Both the position numbers and the translations under genes were made by a program. Below the pieces are notes generated by a model. The model was not told where the DNA came from, searched no databases, and worked only from the letters and a program-made list of their open reading frames with translations. From Halorarius litoreus (GTDB lineage Archaea; Halobacteriota; Halobacteria; Halobacteriales; Haloarculaceae), in the NCBI RefSeq assembly GCF_024362405.1, contig NZ_CP101454.1, forward strand, positions 310,001-374,000: a stretch of DNA of 64,000 nucleotides. The letters run 5' to 3'. Positions 1 through 8,952 of the stretch are shown here, in pieces; positions within the stretch are counted from its first letter, which is position 1, and the number at the start of each line of letters is the position of its first letter.

Positions 1-96
1 CGCGGCCGCAGGGCCGCAACGGCCGTCTTCGCCCGGGCTGTGCTCGTTCGCGCCCGAGAGAGCCGGCTCGACCGGTGACTCGGAGGATATCTAACA

Positions 97-1161
97 ATGG
101 GACACAACAACGACGGAGAGGACAAGGTCGCAAGCCGAGTCCAGAACACGGAATCGATCGTTCGCGACGTCGACAACGCCGCCGCGCGCGAGCTGCGCGA
201 CAAGCTGAACAACCAGGACTACGTCTTCGCTCCCGGTCTCTACCACGCGCTCGACGCCCGCCTCGCCGAGATGGCCGGGCTCGACGCCGCGTACATGTCG
301 GGCTACTCGACGGTGCTGGGCCAGTTCGGCTTCCCGGACCTCGAGATGGTCACGATGACCGAGATGGTCGAGAACGCCAAGCGCATCGTCGAGGCGACGA
401 ACCTGCCGGTCATCGCCGACTGTGACACCGGCTACGGTGGCATCCACAACGTCCGACGCGCGGTCCGCGAGTACGAGAAGGCCGGCGTCGCCGCCATCCA
501 CATCGAGGACCAGACGACCCCGAAGCGCTGTGGCCACATCGCGGGCAAGCAGATCGTCTCGCGCGAGCAGGCGAAGGCCCGCTTCTCCGCCGCAGTCGAC
601 GCGAAGCAGTCCGAGGACACCATCATCATCGCCCGCACGGACGCCTACGGCTCCGCCAACGGCGACTGGGAGGAGCACCTCGAGCGCGGCCGGATGTACG
701 CCGACGCCGGCGTCGACCTCGTCTGGCCCGAGATGCCCGACCCGTCGCGTGAGGACGCGGTCAACTACGCCGAGACCATCCACGAGACCCACCCCGACCT
801 GAAGCTCGCGTTCAACTACTCGTCGAGCTTCGCGTGGTCCGAGGAGGAGGACCCGCTCACGTTCCAGGAGCTGGGCGACCTCGGCTACAAGTACCAGTTC
901 ATCACCCTCTACGCGCTGCACTCCGGTGCACACGCGGTGTACGAGGACATGAAGAACATCGCGGAGAACGACGAGGAGGCGCAGTGGGACCTCGAGGGTC
1001 GCTACCTCGGCCACGAGACCGAGAGCCACCACGAGCTCTCGTTCGTCTCGCGCTTCCAGGACATCGAGGCGCAGTTCGACCCCGAGGCGAAGAAGCGGAT
1101 GGAGGAGTCCGCCGGCTTCACCGAGGAAGAGTCGGACCCGGTCACCTCGAACGACGACTGA
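97..1161 (+). CDS. aceA: isocitrate lyase (glyoxylate bypass)
   Basis: Cytosolic enzyme that splits isocitrate into succinate and glyoxylate. The 354-aa protein carries the ICL/PEP-mutase barrel signatures: ADCDTGYGG at about residues 107-115, IEDQ at 136-139 and the catalytic-cysteine loop KRCGH at 143-147. It is shorter than bacterial enzymes, as is usual for the haloarchaeal form. The ATG at 97 follows a GGAGG-type ribosome binding site (about 81-86). Malate synthase lies 230 bp downstream on the same strand, so the two glyoxylate-cycle genes are paired. The last codons and the stop belong to a 33-bp tandem repeat that continues into the spacer. Confidence 0.95.
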   Translation: MGHNNDGEDKVASRVQNTESIVRDVDNAAARELRDKLNNQDYVFAPGLYHALDARLAEMAGLDAAYMSGYSTVLGQFGFPDLEMVTMTEMVENAKRIVEATNLPVIADCDTGYGGIHNVRRAVREYEKAGVAAIHIEDQTTPKRCGHIAGKQIVSREQAKARFSAAVDAKQSEDTIIIARTDAYGSANGDWEEHLERGRMYADAGVDLVWPEMPDPSREDAVNYAETIHETHPDLKLAFNYSSSFAWSEEEDPLTFQELGDLGYKYQFITLYALHSGAHAVYEDMKNIAENDEEAQWDLEGRYLGHETESHHELSFVSRFQDIEAQFDPEAKKRMEESAGFTEEESDPVTSNDD

Positions 1162-1235
1162 AGGGTCGCCGCAGTGACAACCGGCGACGACTGAAGGGTC
1201 GCCGTCGAGCCATCCGGCGACGACTGAAGCGTCGG
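1152..1235 (+). repeat. 33-bp tandem repeat, three copies, at aceA 3' end
   Basis: The core CGACGACTGAAGGGTCGCCG occurs at 1152-1171 and exactly again at 1185-1204. A third, diverged copy lies at 1218-1235, giving a period of 33 bp. The first copy contains the aceA stop codon. Within a unit GGCGAC can pair with GTCGCC around the ACTGAAG loop, so each unit can fold as a small hairpin and may act in 3'-end formation. Confidence 0.7.
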
Positions 1236-1357
1236 TTCGCACCGACATCGACCCCCGCGAGAGGAGGTCACAACTCATCGAATTTCTTTCGCCCGGCCGA
1301 TTAGCGTAGAGGCCATATTCCGCCGCCATACCGTGAATTCTGGCCGATTCGGCCACC

Positions 1358-1364
1358 TTTAATA
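1358..1364 (+). promoter_or_regulatory. TATA-like box of aceB
   Basis: TTTAATA stands out in GC-rich DNA about 25-35 bp upstream of the two candidate aceB starts (GTG 1386, ATG 1395). This fits a haloarchaeal promoter with a leaderless or very short-leader transcript and implies that aceB has its own promoter separate from aceA. Confidence 0.55.
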
Positions 1365-1394
1365 CCGGTCAACTGGACCCTTCGAGTGACTCAG

Positions 1395-2702
1395 ATGTCT
1401 ATCGACAAGCGCAACCACGACCGGAAGTTCGTCCGGACGTTCTTCACCTCGCCCACCGCGGTCGAGGGGGAGGACGACTCCGCGAAGATGATTCGAAGCG
1501 CCTCCCAGCTCCGCGGGATGCAGGCACCCGACGTGTGGGTGCCGGACAACGAGGACGCCACGGCCCCCTCGATGCGCGACGAGGGCGCGGCGAACATCGT
1601 CGAGGTCGTCTCGGAGAACGGCGCCGACTTCCCCGGCGAGATTCACCCGCGCGTCGTCTGGCACCGCGACAGCCCCAGCACGCGCTATCAGGGGTTCCAG
1701 CACATGCTCCAGATCGCCGACCCCGCGAAGGACGCGGTCGAGCACATCGACGGCTTCGTCATCCCCGAGGTCGGCGGCATCGACGACTGGAAGAAGGCGG
1801 ACGAGTTCATCACCATCGTCGAGCACGAGCACGGGCTCGAGGAAGGAAGCCTCGCGATGTCGGTCATCATCGAGAGCGGCTCGGCCGAACTCGCCATGAG
1901 AAAACTCCGCGACGAGATGGGCAAGCCGGACAACAACCTCGAGCGGATGTTCCTGCTCGTCGACGGTGAGGTCGACTACACGAAGGACATGCGCGCCATC
2001 ACGCCCACCGGCGGCCTGCCGCCGTGGCCGGAGCTCCGCCACAACACCTCGCGCGGGGCGAGCGCCGCCGGCTGCATCGCCGTCGACGGCCCGTACGACG
2101 ACATCCGCGACGTCGAGGGCTACAACGAGCGCATGAAGGACAACCAGGCGAAGGGGATGACCGGCATCTGGTCGCTGACGCCCGGGCAGGTCGTCGAGGC
2201 CAACACGAACCCGCTGCCGCCGCAGGAGGGCAGCTGGCGCATCGACGCCGACGGCCGCGAAGTCACCCTCACCAACGAGGACGGCGTGCAGGTGTACGAG
2301 GGCTCCCGTATCTCCCTCGAAGAGACCGGCGACGGCTACACGCTCACCGTCGGCTCGGACACGCAGGAGCTCTCCGCGGACGAACTCCGCGAGGAGCTCG
2401 TCGGCCTCACCGACTACATCCCGAGCATGGACGACATCGTCGACTCCATGGAGGAGTTCGAGGCCGCGAAGGAGGCCGGCAAGGGTGCGGTCGCCATCAC
2501 GCAGTCCGCGACGCTCCGAATCGACGGCGTCGAGATCGAGGTCTCCACCGACCGGATGTGGGACGAGGCGACGTACCAGGCCGCGATGACCCCCATCGCC
2601 CTGTTCCAGGACGTCTACGAGAACCGCCCGGACCAGCACGACGACCTCGCGGAGCTCTACAGCGAGGACGTCGTCGAGCGGGCGATGGAAGTCGGCAACT
2701 GA
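1395..2702 (+). CDS. aceB: haloarchaeal-type malate synthase
   Basis: Condenses glyoxylate with acetyl-CoA to malate, completing the glyoxylate bypass begun by the upstream isocitrate lyase. The 435-aa product matches the compact haloarchaeal malate synthase, recognised by RKFVRTFFTSPTAVEGEDDS near the N-terminus, the VWVPDNEDATAPSM block and the FVIPEVGGIDDWKKADEF block. It is much shorter than bacterial malate synthases A or G and resembles citrate-lyase-beta/HpcH-type barrels. ATG 1395 is preferred because homologues begin near this point. An in-frame GTG at 1386 would add three residues and would suit a leaderless transcript from the TTTAATA box. Confidence 0.93.
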   Translation: MSIDKRNHDRKFVRTFFTSPTAVEGEDDSAKMIRSASQLRGMQAPDVWVPDNEDATAPSMRDEGAANIVEVVSENGADFPGEIHPRVVWHRDSPSTRYQGFQHMLQIADPAKDAVEHIDGFVIPEVGGIDDWKKADEFITIVEHEHGLEEGSLAMSVIIESGSAELAMRKLRDEMGKPDNNLERMFLLVDGEVDYTKDMRAITPTGGLPPWPELRHNTSRGASAAGCIAVDGPYDDIRDVEGYNERMKDNQAKGMTGIWSLTPGQVVEANTNPLPPQEGSWRIDADGREVTLTNEDGVQVYEGSRISLEETGDGYTLTVGSDTQELSADELREELVGLTDYIPSMDDIVDSMEEFEAAKEAGKGAVAITQSATLRIDGVEIEVSTDRMWDEATYQAAMTPIALFQDVYENRPDQHDDLAELYSEDVVERAMEVGN

Positions 2703-2825
2703 GGACACGACCCACCGATTTTTCGCGCTGTCGCGCCCGACGAGCGGCGCGAGTACCCGAGTCGTCGACAGGTAGCGCAACCGCCAACTACCTTTTCCCG
2801 TCTCGCGCGCGTACTGCTCCACCAG

Positions 2826-3212
2826 ATGCCCCCCGCACCACTCGACGAGACGTTCGAGGACCTGCCCGACTCCGTGAACGCCGCGGCGCTGAAGCGGATG
2901 GACCAGGTCGCGAGCCTCCTCGACGACGGCGTGAAGCTCCCCGTCGTCGGCGTTCGCGTCGGTATCGACCCGCTCATCGGCCTCCTCCCGGTGGCCGGCG
3001 ACGCCATCGCCACGGTCGTCTCGCTGTATCTCGTCGTCGAGGCCGCCCGACTCGGCGTGCGGAAGCGGACGCTCGCCCGGATGCTGCTCAACATCGGACT
3101 CGACCTCGCGGTCGGGGCGATCCCCCTGCTCGGTGACCTGTTCGACGTGTTCTGGAAGGCGAACCGCCGGAATCTAAACCTCGTGCGGGCGGACCTCAGC
3201 GTCGACAGTTAA
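2826..3212 (+). CDS. DUF4112 family small membrane-associated protein
   Basis: A 128-aa protein with the DUF4112 pattern: an amphipathic N-terminus, then PVVGVRVGIDPLIGLLPVAGD and a second hydrophobic stretch, LDLAVGAIPLLGDLFDVFWKAN. The two GL(L/I)PVxGD-like turns are characteristic of the family. Its function is unknown. It stands alone, 120 bp after aceB behind a T-run (GATTTTTCG, 2716-2724) that could end the aceB transcript. Its last 4 bp overlap the convergent transporter gene. Confidence 0.85.
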   Translation: MPPAPLDETFEDLPDSVNAAALKRMDQVASLLDDGVKLPVVGVRVGIDPLIGLLPVAGDAIATVVSLYLVVEAARLGVRKRTLARMLLNIGLDLAVGAIPLLGDLFDVFWKANRRNLNLVRADLSVDS

Positions 3213-3940
3213 CCCAACGCGAGGAGCCCCGCCGCGACGCTCGCGCCCGCGGTCGCCAGCCACCCCACGAGCGTCTCCCACACCGAGACACCCGTGAGCG
3301 TCGCCTGCAGCGTGTCGAGGCCGAAAAGCGTGAACAGAACCGCACCGGCGAGGTGGGCCGTCCGCCGGTCGAACCGATGGCTGAACCGGAAGAAGAACAG
3401 CGCGTTCAGCAGGCTCACAGGGATGATAGCGGCCATCTCGCCGGCCCAGATGGCCGTGCCGTGGGCGTACTGGGCGGCGAGCCCGATGGTGACGAGCTGC
3501 GTCTTGTCGCCGAACTCCCCGGCAGCCATCAGCGCGAAGATGGGGAGAAAGCCGCCGGCGACCGTCGGCACCTCGCGGTCGGTGAACGGGAGCGTCACCG
3601 ACATCTCCTCGGGTGCTGACTGCTGGACGACGCCGCCGTCCGTCGCCGCGCCCGCCGTCGAGGCTGTGGGCGCTGACCGCCACAGCAGGACGGCGAACAG
3701 CAGGAACAGCGCCCCGGTGAACACGTCGAGATAGCGCCCCGGGAGCGCCCGCTGGAGCGCGTTCCCCACGAGGACTTCGAGAGCGGTCCAGCCGGCGAAG
3801 GCGCTCCCCGCCGCGGCGACCACCAGCCCCGGGTGGTAGCGGGTCGATAGCCCCGCGATGATGAACTGGACCTTCTCGCCGGGGAGGACCGTCAGCTGCG
3901 CGACGAACGCGATGGTCGCGACTTCGAGCCACGTCGCCAC
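3209..3940 (-). CDS. GDT1/TMEM165 (UPF0016) family cation transporter
   Basis: A 243-aa integral membrane protein predicted to move Mn2+ or Ca2+, as known members of the GDT1/MntX family do. It shows the family's two-fold repeat of three membrane helices each, separated by an acidic, low-complexity linker (about residues 90-125). The second signature is intact (EFGDKTQ, residues 142-148). The first is altered (PGEKVQ, residues 20-25) where the family normally has E-x-G-D-K-T/S. The GTG at 3940 is chosen because the hydrophobic repeat begins right after it. The open frame extends upstream to 4099, but that part is not membrane-like. The AT-rich tract near 4000-4020 is a plausible promoter. Confidence 0.85.
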   Translation of the reverse strand: MATWLEVATIAFVAQLTVLPGEKVQFIIAGLSTRYHPGLVVAAAGSAFAGWTALEVLVGNALQRALPGRYLDVFTGALFLLFAVLLWRSAPTASTAGAATDGGVVQQSAPEEMSVTLPFTDREVPTVAGGFLPIFALMAAGEFGDKTQLVTIGLAAQYAHGTAIWAGEMAAIIPVSLLNALFFFRFSHRFDRRTAHLAGAVLFTLFGLDTLQATLTGVSVWETLVGWLATAGASVAAGLLALG

Positions 3941-4077
3941 TATCGGCTCACCTCCGGCTGGTGGAGATGGCGATTCATCCGTTCTCAACCGAGGTTTAGA
4001 CGTGGCAAATTTGTAAACGTTCGGAACTCGGCTAGGAACCGACCATGGAACAGTGACTGTCGACAACAGCGCTGTGA

Positions 4078-4264
4078 ACACCTCGAAAGTCCCACCCACG
4101 ATGCTAGGTTAGTCAAGCGACGCGGGGCGGACTGAAAGGGGCGACGTGCTGGCCGAAGGCGCGGACGAGTGAGCACCGCAGGTGGCGAGCCGAACGGAGT
4201 GAGGCGAGCCCCGAGGAGCGCGCTCGCCGCACCGAGGCCAGCGCGTCGGGGCTTTCGAGATGGT
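4078..4264. repeat. dispersed intergenic structured element, copy 1
   Basis: This gene-free stretch is bounded by an inverted pair: ACACCTCGAAAGTCCC at 4078-4093 and GGGCTTTCGAGATGGT at the right end. Inside, CGACGTGCTGGCC (4142-4154) can pair over 13 bp with GGCCAGCGCGTCG (4236-4248). A related copy lies at 27213-27630 and shares ACTGAAAGGGGCGACG-like, AGCACCGCAGGTG, CCGAGGAGCG and CGCGTCGGGGCTTTCGAG blocks. Two facing stem positions change together between the copies. The remaining gap (3941-4077, 4265-4311) shows only an AT-rich tract near 4005-4020. Confidence 0.65.
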
Positions 4265-4311
4265 ATCAACAGCTCTGCACCACGTACAGCCGACAGAACA
4301 GAAGAGGACTC

Positions 4312-4692
4312 CTAGGGCCAGATTCGGTGAGACATCGACCCCAGCGTCTTCGGGCTCGCGAACGGCGTGTCGTCGTGGGGAATCGGCCGAAGGTTCGACG
4401 TGTCGGCGAGGTACGATTCGAGGCCGGCGCGGTCGGTGTGGTCGACGCCGCCGATGGTCCACGGGGGCCAGAGCGTGAGGTGCTCGAACCGACCTTTCGA
4501 GAAGCGGGCGTACACGTCGGCCGCGCCGTCCTGTGCGACCAGCGCCACGGCACCGTCGGTCGCCCGCATCGTCTCGACGTAGTCCGGGAGGACCGCCTCA
4601 CTCTCACCGGTGACCGCCTGCCAGACGTTCCGGCAGGCCTGGTGGTCGGAGTGGTCGAGCAACGTCTCCCGGAGCCCCGCGCGCGCTGTCAT
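4312..4692 (-). CDS. conserved haloarchaeal protein, function unknown
   Basis: A 126-aa soluble, acidic protein with no transmembrane segment or recognised motif. It contains a run of tryptophan and proline (LTLWPPWTIGG, about residues 72-82). The ATG at 4692 lies 76 bp from the divergent nuclease lipoprotein start, so the spacer probably holds both promoters. I do not recognise the family. Codon use and GC match the neighbours, which supports a real gene. Confidence 0.6.
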   Translation of the reverse strand: MTARAGLRETLLDHSDHQACRNVWQAVTGESEAVLPDYVETMRATDGAVALVAQDGAADVYARFSKGRFEHLTLWPPWTIGGVDHTDRAGLESYLADTSNLRPIPHDDTPFASPKTLGSMSHRIWP

Positions 4693-4768
4693 CGACCGTG
4701 TGTACCGTTGGCACGGGCTTAACTCCCGGGGCCACGGCGGTTATGGTCCCCCGCGACGAGATTCGAGT

Positions 4769-5710
4769 ATGCGACGGTCCCTGCTCGCGGCGGCGCTCGC
4801 CGTGCTGCTCGTGCTCGCTGGCTGTTCGGCCACACTCCCGGCGGCGCCGGACGATTCGGCCCCGAGCGACCCCGGGAGCGCCGACCTGACCGTGACGGTC
4901 ACGCGCGTCGTCGACGGCGACACCCTGAAAGTCGAGTACGCGAACGGCACCGAGGACACCGTCCGGTTACTGGGCGTCGACACGCCCGAGGTCCACGCCG
5001 AGAACACACCCGACGAGTTCGAGGGCGTGCCCGAGACCGACGCGGGGCGCGAGTGTCTCGGCCGCTGGGGCGAGCGCGCGAGCGCGTTCGCGAAGGACGA
5101 GCTGACGGGCGAGACCGTCGGGCTCACGTTCGACGAGAACGAGGGGATGCGCGGCTACTACGGCCGACTCCTCGCGTACGTGAGTTACGACGGCGGCGAG
5201 TTCAACTACCGACTCGTCTCGGAGGGGTACGCCCGCGTCTACGACTCGCAGTTCGAGCGCCGTGACCGCTTTTACCACGCGGAAGCCGAGGCCCAGCAGG
5301 CGGGGACCGGCCTCTGGGAGTGTGCCACCGAGTCGCCGCCGACGGGGACGGCGACCGGGACCGCCACCAGCACCGCGACGCCGACGGGTGCGCTCGGCAT
5401 CCGAATCAACGCCGACGCCGCGGGCAACGACAACGAGAACCTCAACGACGAGTACGTCGTGCTGACGAACCGTGAGGACGAGGCCGTCTCGTTGGCGGGG
5501 TGGACGGTCGAAGACGACGCCGGAAAGACGTACGAGTTCGGCGACGTGACCCTCGACCCTGGCGCGAGCGTCACGCTCCACTCCGGGCGCGGCGACGACA
5601 CCGCGAGCGACGTCTACTGGGGTCGGGACTCGGCGGTGTGGAACAACGGCGGCGACACCGTCACCGTCCGCGACGCCGACGGAACCGTGGTCGCCGAGAA
5701 GTCGTACTGA
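4769..5710 (+). CDS. secreted lipoprotein: thermonuclease (SNase) domain plus lamin-tail domain
   Basis: A 313-aa exported protein. The signal peptide MRRSLLAAALAVLLVLAGC ends in a lipobox with Cys19. An SNase-like domain (about residues 40-180) keeps the catalytic pattern of micrococcal nuclease: VVDGDTL, RLLGVDTPE and GYYGRLLAYV provide the Asp, Arg and Glu set. A Thr/Pro/Gly-rich linker leads to a C-terminal lamin-tail/LTD-like beta-sandwich (about 210-313, with LNDEYVVLTNREDE and LAGWTVEDD). The predicted role is extracellular DNA/RNA degradation with surface attachment. The start at 4769 is set by the signal peptide, although the frame is open further upstream. Confidence 0.88.
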   Translation: MRRSLLAAALAVLLVLAGCSATLPAAPDDSAPSDPGSADLTVTVTRVVDGDTLKVEYANGTEDTVRLLGVDTPEVHAENTPDEFEGVPETDAGRECLGRWGERASAFAKDELTGETVGLTFDENEGMRGYYGRLLAYVSYDGGEFNYRLVSEGYARVYDSQFERRDRFYHAEAEAQQAGTGLWECATESPPTGTATGTATSTATPTGALGIRINADAAGNDNENLNDEYVVLTNREDEAVSLAGWTVEDDAGKTYEFGDVTLDPGASVTLHSGRGDDTASDVYWGRDSAVWNNGGDTVTVRDADGTVVAEKSY

Positions 5711-5713
5711 CGA

Positions 5714-6175
5714 TTAGTTCGGGTTCTTCCGTTCGAGGTCCGACCCGCAGATGGAACACCGCTCGCGGTGCTCGTCGAACTCCCGGCCACAGCCCTGACA
5801 CTGGTAGATCCAGTTGCGGCGCTCGCTGATGCCCTCGGTGGCGATGACCTGCGTGCGCACGTCGAGTTCGTCCGCGACGTTCTGCATCGCGTAGTCGTCG
5901 GTGACGAGCGTGGCGTCGAGTTCGAACGCCGCCGCGAGCAGGCGGATGTCGGTGCGCGACAGCTCCGTGAGGTCGCCGGTCGTCTTCGCGGCGCGTTCGA
6001 CCTGCTCGACGCTCCCCTGGTCGGGGACGTGCATCCGCATGCCGCCGCCTTCGAGCGCGTCGAAGCGGTAGCCCGAAGCGTCGTCGTCAAGCTCTTCGCG
6101 AACGAGCGGAATCGTCGCGACGTCGTCGTCGGTCGTGTAGTCGTTGATGAACGCCGACGCGTCCAGGACCTCCAT
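5714..6175 (-). CDS. nob1: Nob1-like endoribonuclease (PIN domain plus zinc ribbon)
   Basis: A 153-aa protein with an N-terminal PIN domain (MEVLDASAFIND, with an early catalytic Asp; TDIRLLAAAFELDATLVTDDYAMQNVA later) and a C-terminal zinc ribbon (CQGC at 126-129, CSIC at 140-143). Archaeal Nob1 cleaves the 3' end of pre-16S rRNA during small-subunit maturation. The ATG at 6175 overlaps the stop of the upstream PRC-barrel gene (TGATG), so the two genes are translationally coupled. This is a standard archaeal pairing of ribosome maturation genes. Confidence 0.9.
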   Translation of the reverse strand: MEVLDASAFINDYTTDDDVATIPLVREELDDDASGYRFDALEGGGMRMHVPDQGSVEQVERAAKTTGDLTELSRTDIRLLAAAFELDATLVTDDYAMQNVADELDVRTQVIATEGISERRNWIYQCQGCGREFDEHRERCSICGSDLERKNPN

Positions 6176-6411
6176 CAGCGACGGATGACGATGTGGTCCT
6201 TCACCGCCTGCACGTGTCCCACCGGCACCATGTAGTGCCCGTGGTCGTCGACCTCGAAGTCGGATGAGACGTTCTCGGCAGGGTCGACGAGCAGGTGCTT
6301 CAGCGACCCCGACTTCAGGTCCATCGTGACGTTGTACAACATCCCCAGTTCGGCACCGTCGCTCCCGACGACGGACTTCCCCGACAGGTTCTCCGCGAGT
6401 ATCTCGGCCAT
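6175..6411 (-). CDS. PRC-barrel domain protein
   Basis: A 78-aa single-domain PRC-barrel protein (AENLSGKSVVGSDGAELGML at the start, ending VPVGHVQAVKDHIVIRR). In archaea such proteins are found beside translation and RNA-processing genes and are thought to act as adaptors. Its stop overlaps the start of the Nob1-like gene, so it is the first gene of a two-gene operon. ATG 6411 is chosen because the domain begins right after it. An upstream in-frame ATG exists but adds non-conserved residues. Confidence 0.85.
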   Translation of the reverse strand: MAEILAENLSGKSVVGSDGAELGMLYNVTMDLKSGSLKHLLVDPAENVSSDFEVDDHGHYMVPVGHVQAVKDHIVIRR

Positions 6412-6546
6412 GCGCGACGGATATGTGCCCCAGCACATAAACGCCACGGGGTGTGTCTGACGCCCGTCGGCTTCCGTCGCCTCTCGCCGACGGCCTTGGG
6501 GGAGATTTGGGTCAACGCTCTTGTGTCGCGCGAGCCTCCTCCAGCT

Positions 6547-7065
6547 ATGGACCGACGCGCCTTCCTCCGTCGCACCGCCCCGTTCGCGGTCGTCGGACTC
6601 GCCGGCTGTACGAGCAGCGACAACACATCCGAGCCCGAGGACACCCCGACGGCGACCGAGGAGTCGATGGACACGCCGACCGCGTCGCCCACCGACTCCC
6701 CGACTCCGACGGCGGAACCGACGGACTCGCCCACGCCGACGGACTCCCCGACCCCGACAGCGGAGCCGACCCCGACGCCCCAGCCCGACCTCGAAGTCGT
6801 CGTCGGCCCCGGCGGTGACCTCCGGTTCTCACCGGAGTCGTTCGAGATATCGGTCGGGGACACGGTGGTGTGGCGCTGGGACTCCGGGGGACACAACGTC
6901 TCGCCGACCCGTGTCCCCGACGACTCCTCGTGGGCGGGGCTAGACGCCACCACCTATCCGGCGGGGACGACGCACGTCCACACGTTCGATGCCGGCGGCA
7001 CCTACGAGTACGTCTGCACGCCCCACCAGTCGGTCGGGATGACGGGGTCGTTCACCATCGAGTAG
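6547..7065 (+). CDS. halocyanin-like blue copper lipoprotein
   Basis: A 172-aa exported electron carrier. The N-terminus is a twin-arginine-type lipoprotein signal (MDRRAFLRRTAPFAVVGLAGC, Cys21 lipidated). A long Thr/Pro/Ser/Glu linker (about 22-85, repeated SPTPT units) leads to a plastocyanin-like domain. The type-1 copper ligands are visible as His116 (GGHN), Cys157 (YVCTPH), His160 and Met165. It probably transfers electrons at the outer face of the membrane in respiration. It is a single gene between the PRC/Nob1 pair and aIF5B. Confidence 0.92.
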   Translation: MDRRAFLRRTAPFAVVGLAGCTSSDNTSEPEDTPTATEESMDTPTASPTDSPTPTAEPTDSPTPTDSPTPTAEPTPTPQPDLEVVVGPGGDLRFSPESFEISVGDTVVWRWDSGGHNVSPTRVPDDSSWAGLDATTYPAGTTHVHTFDAGGTYEYVCTPHQSVGMTGSFTIE

Positions 7066-7136
7066 CCACGCGCCCGGAAACGGCGTTTTGAAAGAGTTAT
7101 GTGCGGCCGCCGGCCAACACCGACAAGGGATTTTCT

Positions 7137-8951
7137 ATGTCTGATACCGACGCCACCGACACGCCCGACGGCGGGGCCGACGACCTGCGGACGCCCATCG
7201 TCGCCGTCCTCGGGCACGTCGACCACGGGAAGACGACGCTGCTCGACAAGATACGCGGCTCTGCGGTCCAGGAGGGTGAGGCCGGTGCCATCACCCAGCA
7301 CATCGGCGCCACCGCGGTGCCGCTGGAGGTCATCTCCGAGATGGCCGGCGCGCTCGTCGACCCCGACGACTTCGACCTGCCGGGGCTGCTGTTCATCGAC
7401 ACGCCGGGTCACCACTCGTTCTCCACGCTCCGCTCGCGCGGCGGCGCGCTCGCGGACATCGCCATCCTCGTCGTCGACGTGAACGACGGCTTCCAGCCGC
7501 AGACGCTCGAAGCGCTGGACATCCTCAAGCGCACGCAGACGCCGTTCATCGTCGCCGCGAACAAGGTCGACACCGTGCCGGGCTGGAACCCCCAGCACGA
7601 CATGCCCATCCAGCAGTCCATCGACGTGCAGTCCGGGCGCGCCGAGGGCGACCTGAACGAGCGACTCTACGAGATCATCGGCGAACTCTCGGACAACGGC
7701 TTCTCCGCCGACTTCTACTGGCGGGTCCAGAACTTCCGCGGGAACATCGGCGTCGTCCCCGTGAGCGCGATGACCGGCGAGGGCGTCCCGGACCTCCTGA
7801 CGGTGCTCATGGGCCTCTCCCAGCGCTACCTGAAAGAGGACATGTCCGTCGACGTCGCCGGACCGGGCGCGGGGACGGTCCTCGAAGTCAAGGATGAGCG
7901 CGGCTTCGGGACGACGCTCGACGTGGTGCTGTACGACGGCACCATCCGCGAGGACGACCAGATCGTCGTCGGCGGGAAGAACGAGCCCATCGTCACCGAG
8001 GTGCGCGCGCTACTCCAGCCGCGGCCGCTCGCCGAAATCCGGACGGAGAAACAGTTCGAGAAGGTCGACGAGGTGAAGGCCGCAGCCGGGGTGAAAATCG
8101 CCGCGCCCGACCTCGACGACGCGATGGCCGGCGCGCCCGTCCGCGTGGTGCGCGACCAGCCCGTCGAGGAGGTCATCGCCGCCGTCCAGGAGGAGCTCGC
8201 CGAAATCGAGGTCCACACCGCCGAACAGGGCGTCGTCGTGAAGGCGGACACGCTCGGCTCGCTCGAAGCCATCGCCAGCGCGCTCGCCGAGGCCGAAATC
8301 CCCATCGTCCGCGCGGAGGTCGGGGACGTCGCCCCGCGCGACGTGGCCGTCGCCTCCACCGCCGACGAGGGCAAACACGAGGTCATCCTCGCGTTCAACG
8401 TCGACGTGCTGCCGGACGCGAAGCGACAGGCGTCCGACCAGGGCGTGAAGCTGTTCGAGGACGACGTCATCTACCAGCTCGTCGAGGAGTATGAGGAGCA
8501 CGTCGAGTCCATCGAGCGCGCCCAGCAGGAGCAGGTCCTGGACAAGATCATTCGGCCGTGTCGGTTCCGCGTGCTCGAAGACCACGTGTTCCGGCAGTCC
8601 AATCCGGCGGTCGTCGGCGTCGAGGTCATGTCGGGGACGCTGAAGCGCAACTCCCACGTCGTGAAGTGGACGGACGGCCAGGCGAAGCGCGTCGGCCAGC
8701 TCAAATCGCTGCAGGACGAGGGCGAGGACGTCGATTCGGCGCGGGCCGGCGAGCGCGTCGCCGCCTCCATCGACGGCCCGACGGTCGGCCGGCAGATCGA
8801 CGAGGGCGACGAGCTGTGGGTCGACCTCCCCGAGAAACACGCGAAGATCCTCGAACAGGAGCTCAAAGACGAGATTCCCACCGACGAACTGGAGGCGCTG
8901 TCGATGTACCTCGACAAACAGCGGAAGCGCGACCCCTTCTGGGGGAAGTAG
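7137..8951 (+). CDS. infB: translation initiation factor aIF5B (IF-2 family)
   Basis: A GTPase that promotes ribosomal subunit joining and initiator tRNA placement. The 604-aa length is normal for archaeal aIF5B. G-domain motifs are complete: GHVDHGKTTLLD (G1), DTPGHHSF (G3), NKVD (G4) and VSAMTG (G5). Domain II and III regions and the C-terminal domain follow. ATG 7137 is used because a GTG at 7101 would add a non-conserved leader. The end is 1 bp from a convergent lipoprotein gene. Confidence 0.95.
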   Translation: MSDTDATDTPDGGADDLRTPIVAVLGHVDHGKTTLLDKIRGSAVQEGEAGAITQHIGATAVPLEVISEMAGALVDPDDFDLPGLLFIDTPGHHSFSTLRSRGGALADIAILVVDVNDGFQPQTLEALDILKRTQTPFIVAANKVDTVPGWNPQHDMPIQQSIDVQSGRAEGDLNERLYEIIGELSDNGFSADFYWRVQNFRGNIGVVPVSAMTGEGVPDLLTVLMGLSQRYLKEDMSVDVAGPGAGTVLEVKDERGFGTTLDVVLYDGTIREDDQIVVGGKNEPIVTEVRALLQPRPLAEIRTEKQFEKVDEVKAAAGVKIAAPDLDDAMAGAPVRVVRDQPVEEVIAAVQEELAEIEVHTAEQGVVVKADTLGSLEAIASALAEAEIPIVRAEVGDVAPRDVAVASTADEGKHEVILAFNVDVLPDAKRQASDQGVKLFEDDVIYQLVEEYEEHVESIERAQQEQVLDKIIRPCRFRVLEDHVFRQSNPAVVGVEVMSGTLKRNSHVVKWTDGQAKRVGQLKSLQDEGEDVDSARAGERVAASIDGPTVGRQIDEGDELWVDLPEKHAKILEQELKDEIPTDELEALSMYLDKQRKRDPFWGK

Positions 8952-8952
8952 G

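Noticed and set aside
91..1356. Long antisense open frame (421 codons) opposite aceA
   Set aside because: It is the mirror of a high-GC gene; its translation is low-complexity Val/Leu/Arg/Gly with no motifs, while the plus strand encodes a clear isocitrate lyase.
4078..4264. Inverted ends taken as an insertion sequence
   Set aside because: No transposase frame and no target-site duplication; recorded as a dispersed structured element instead.
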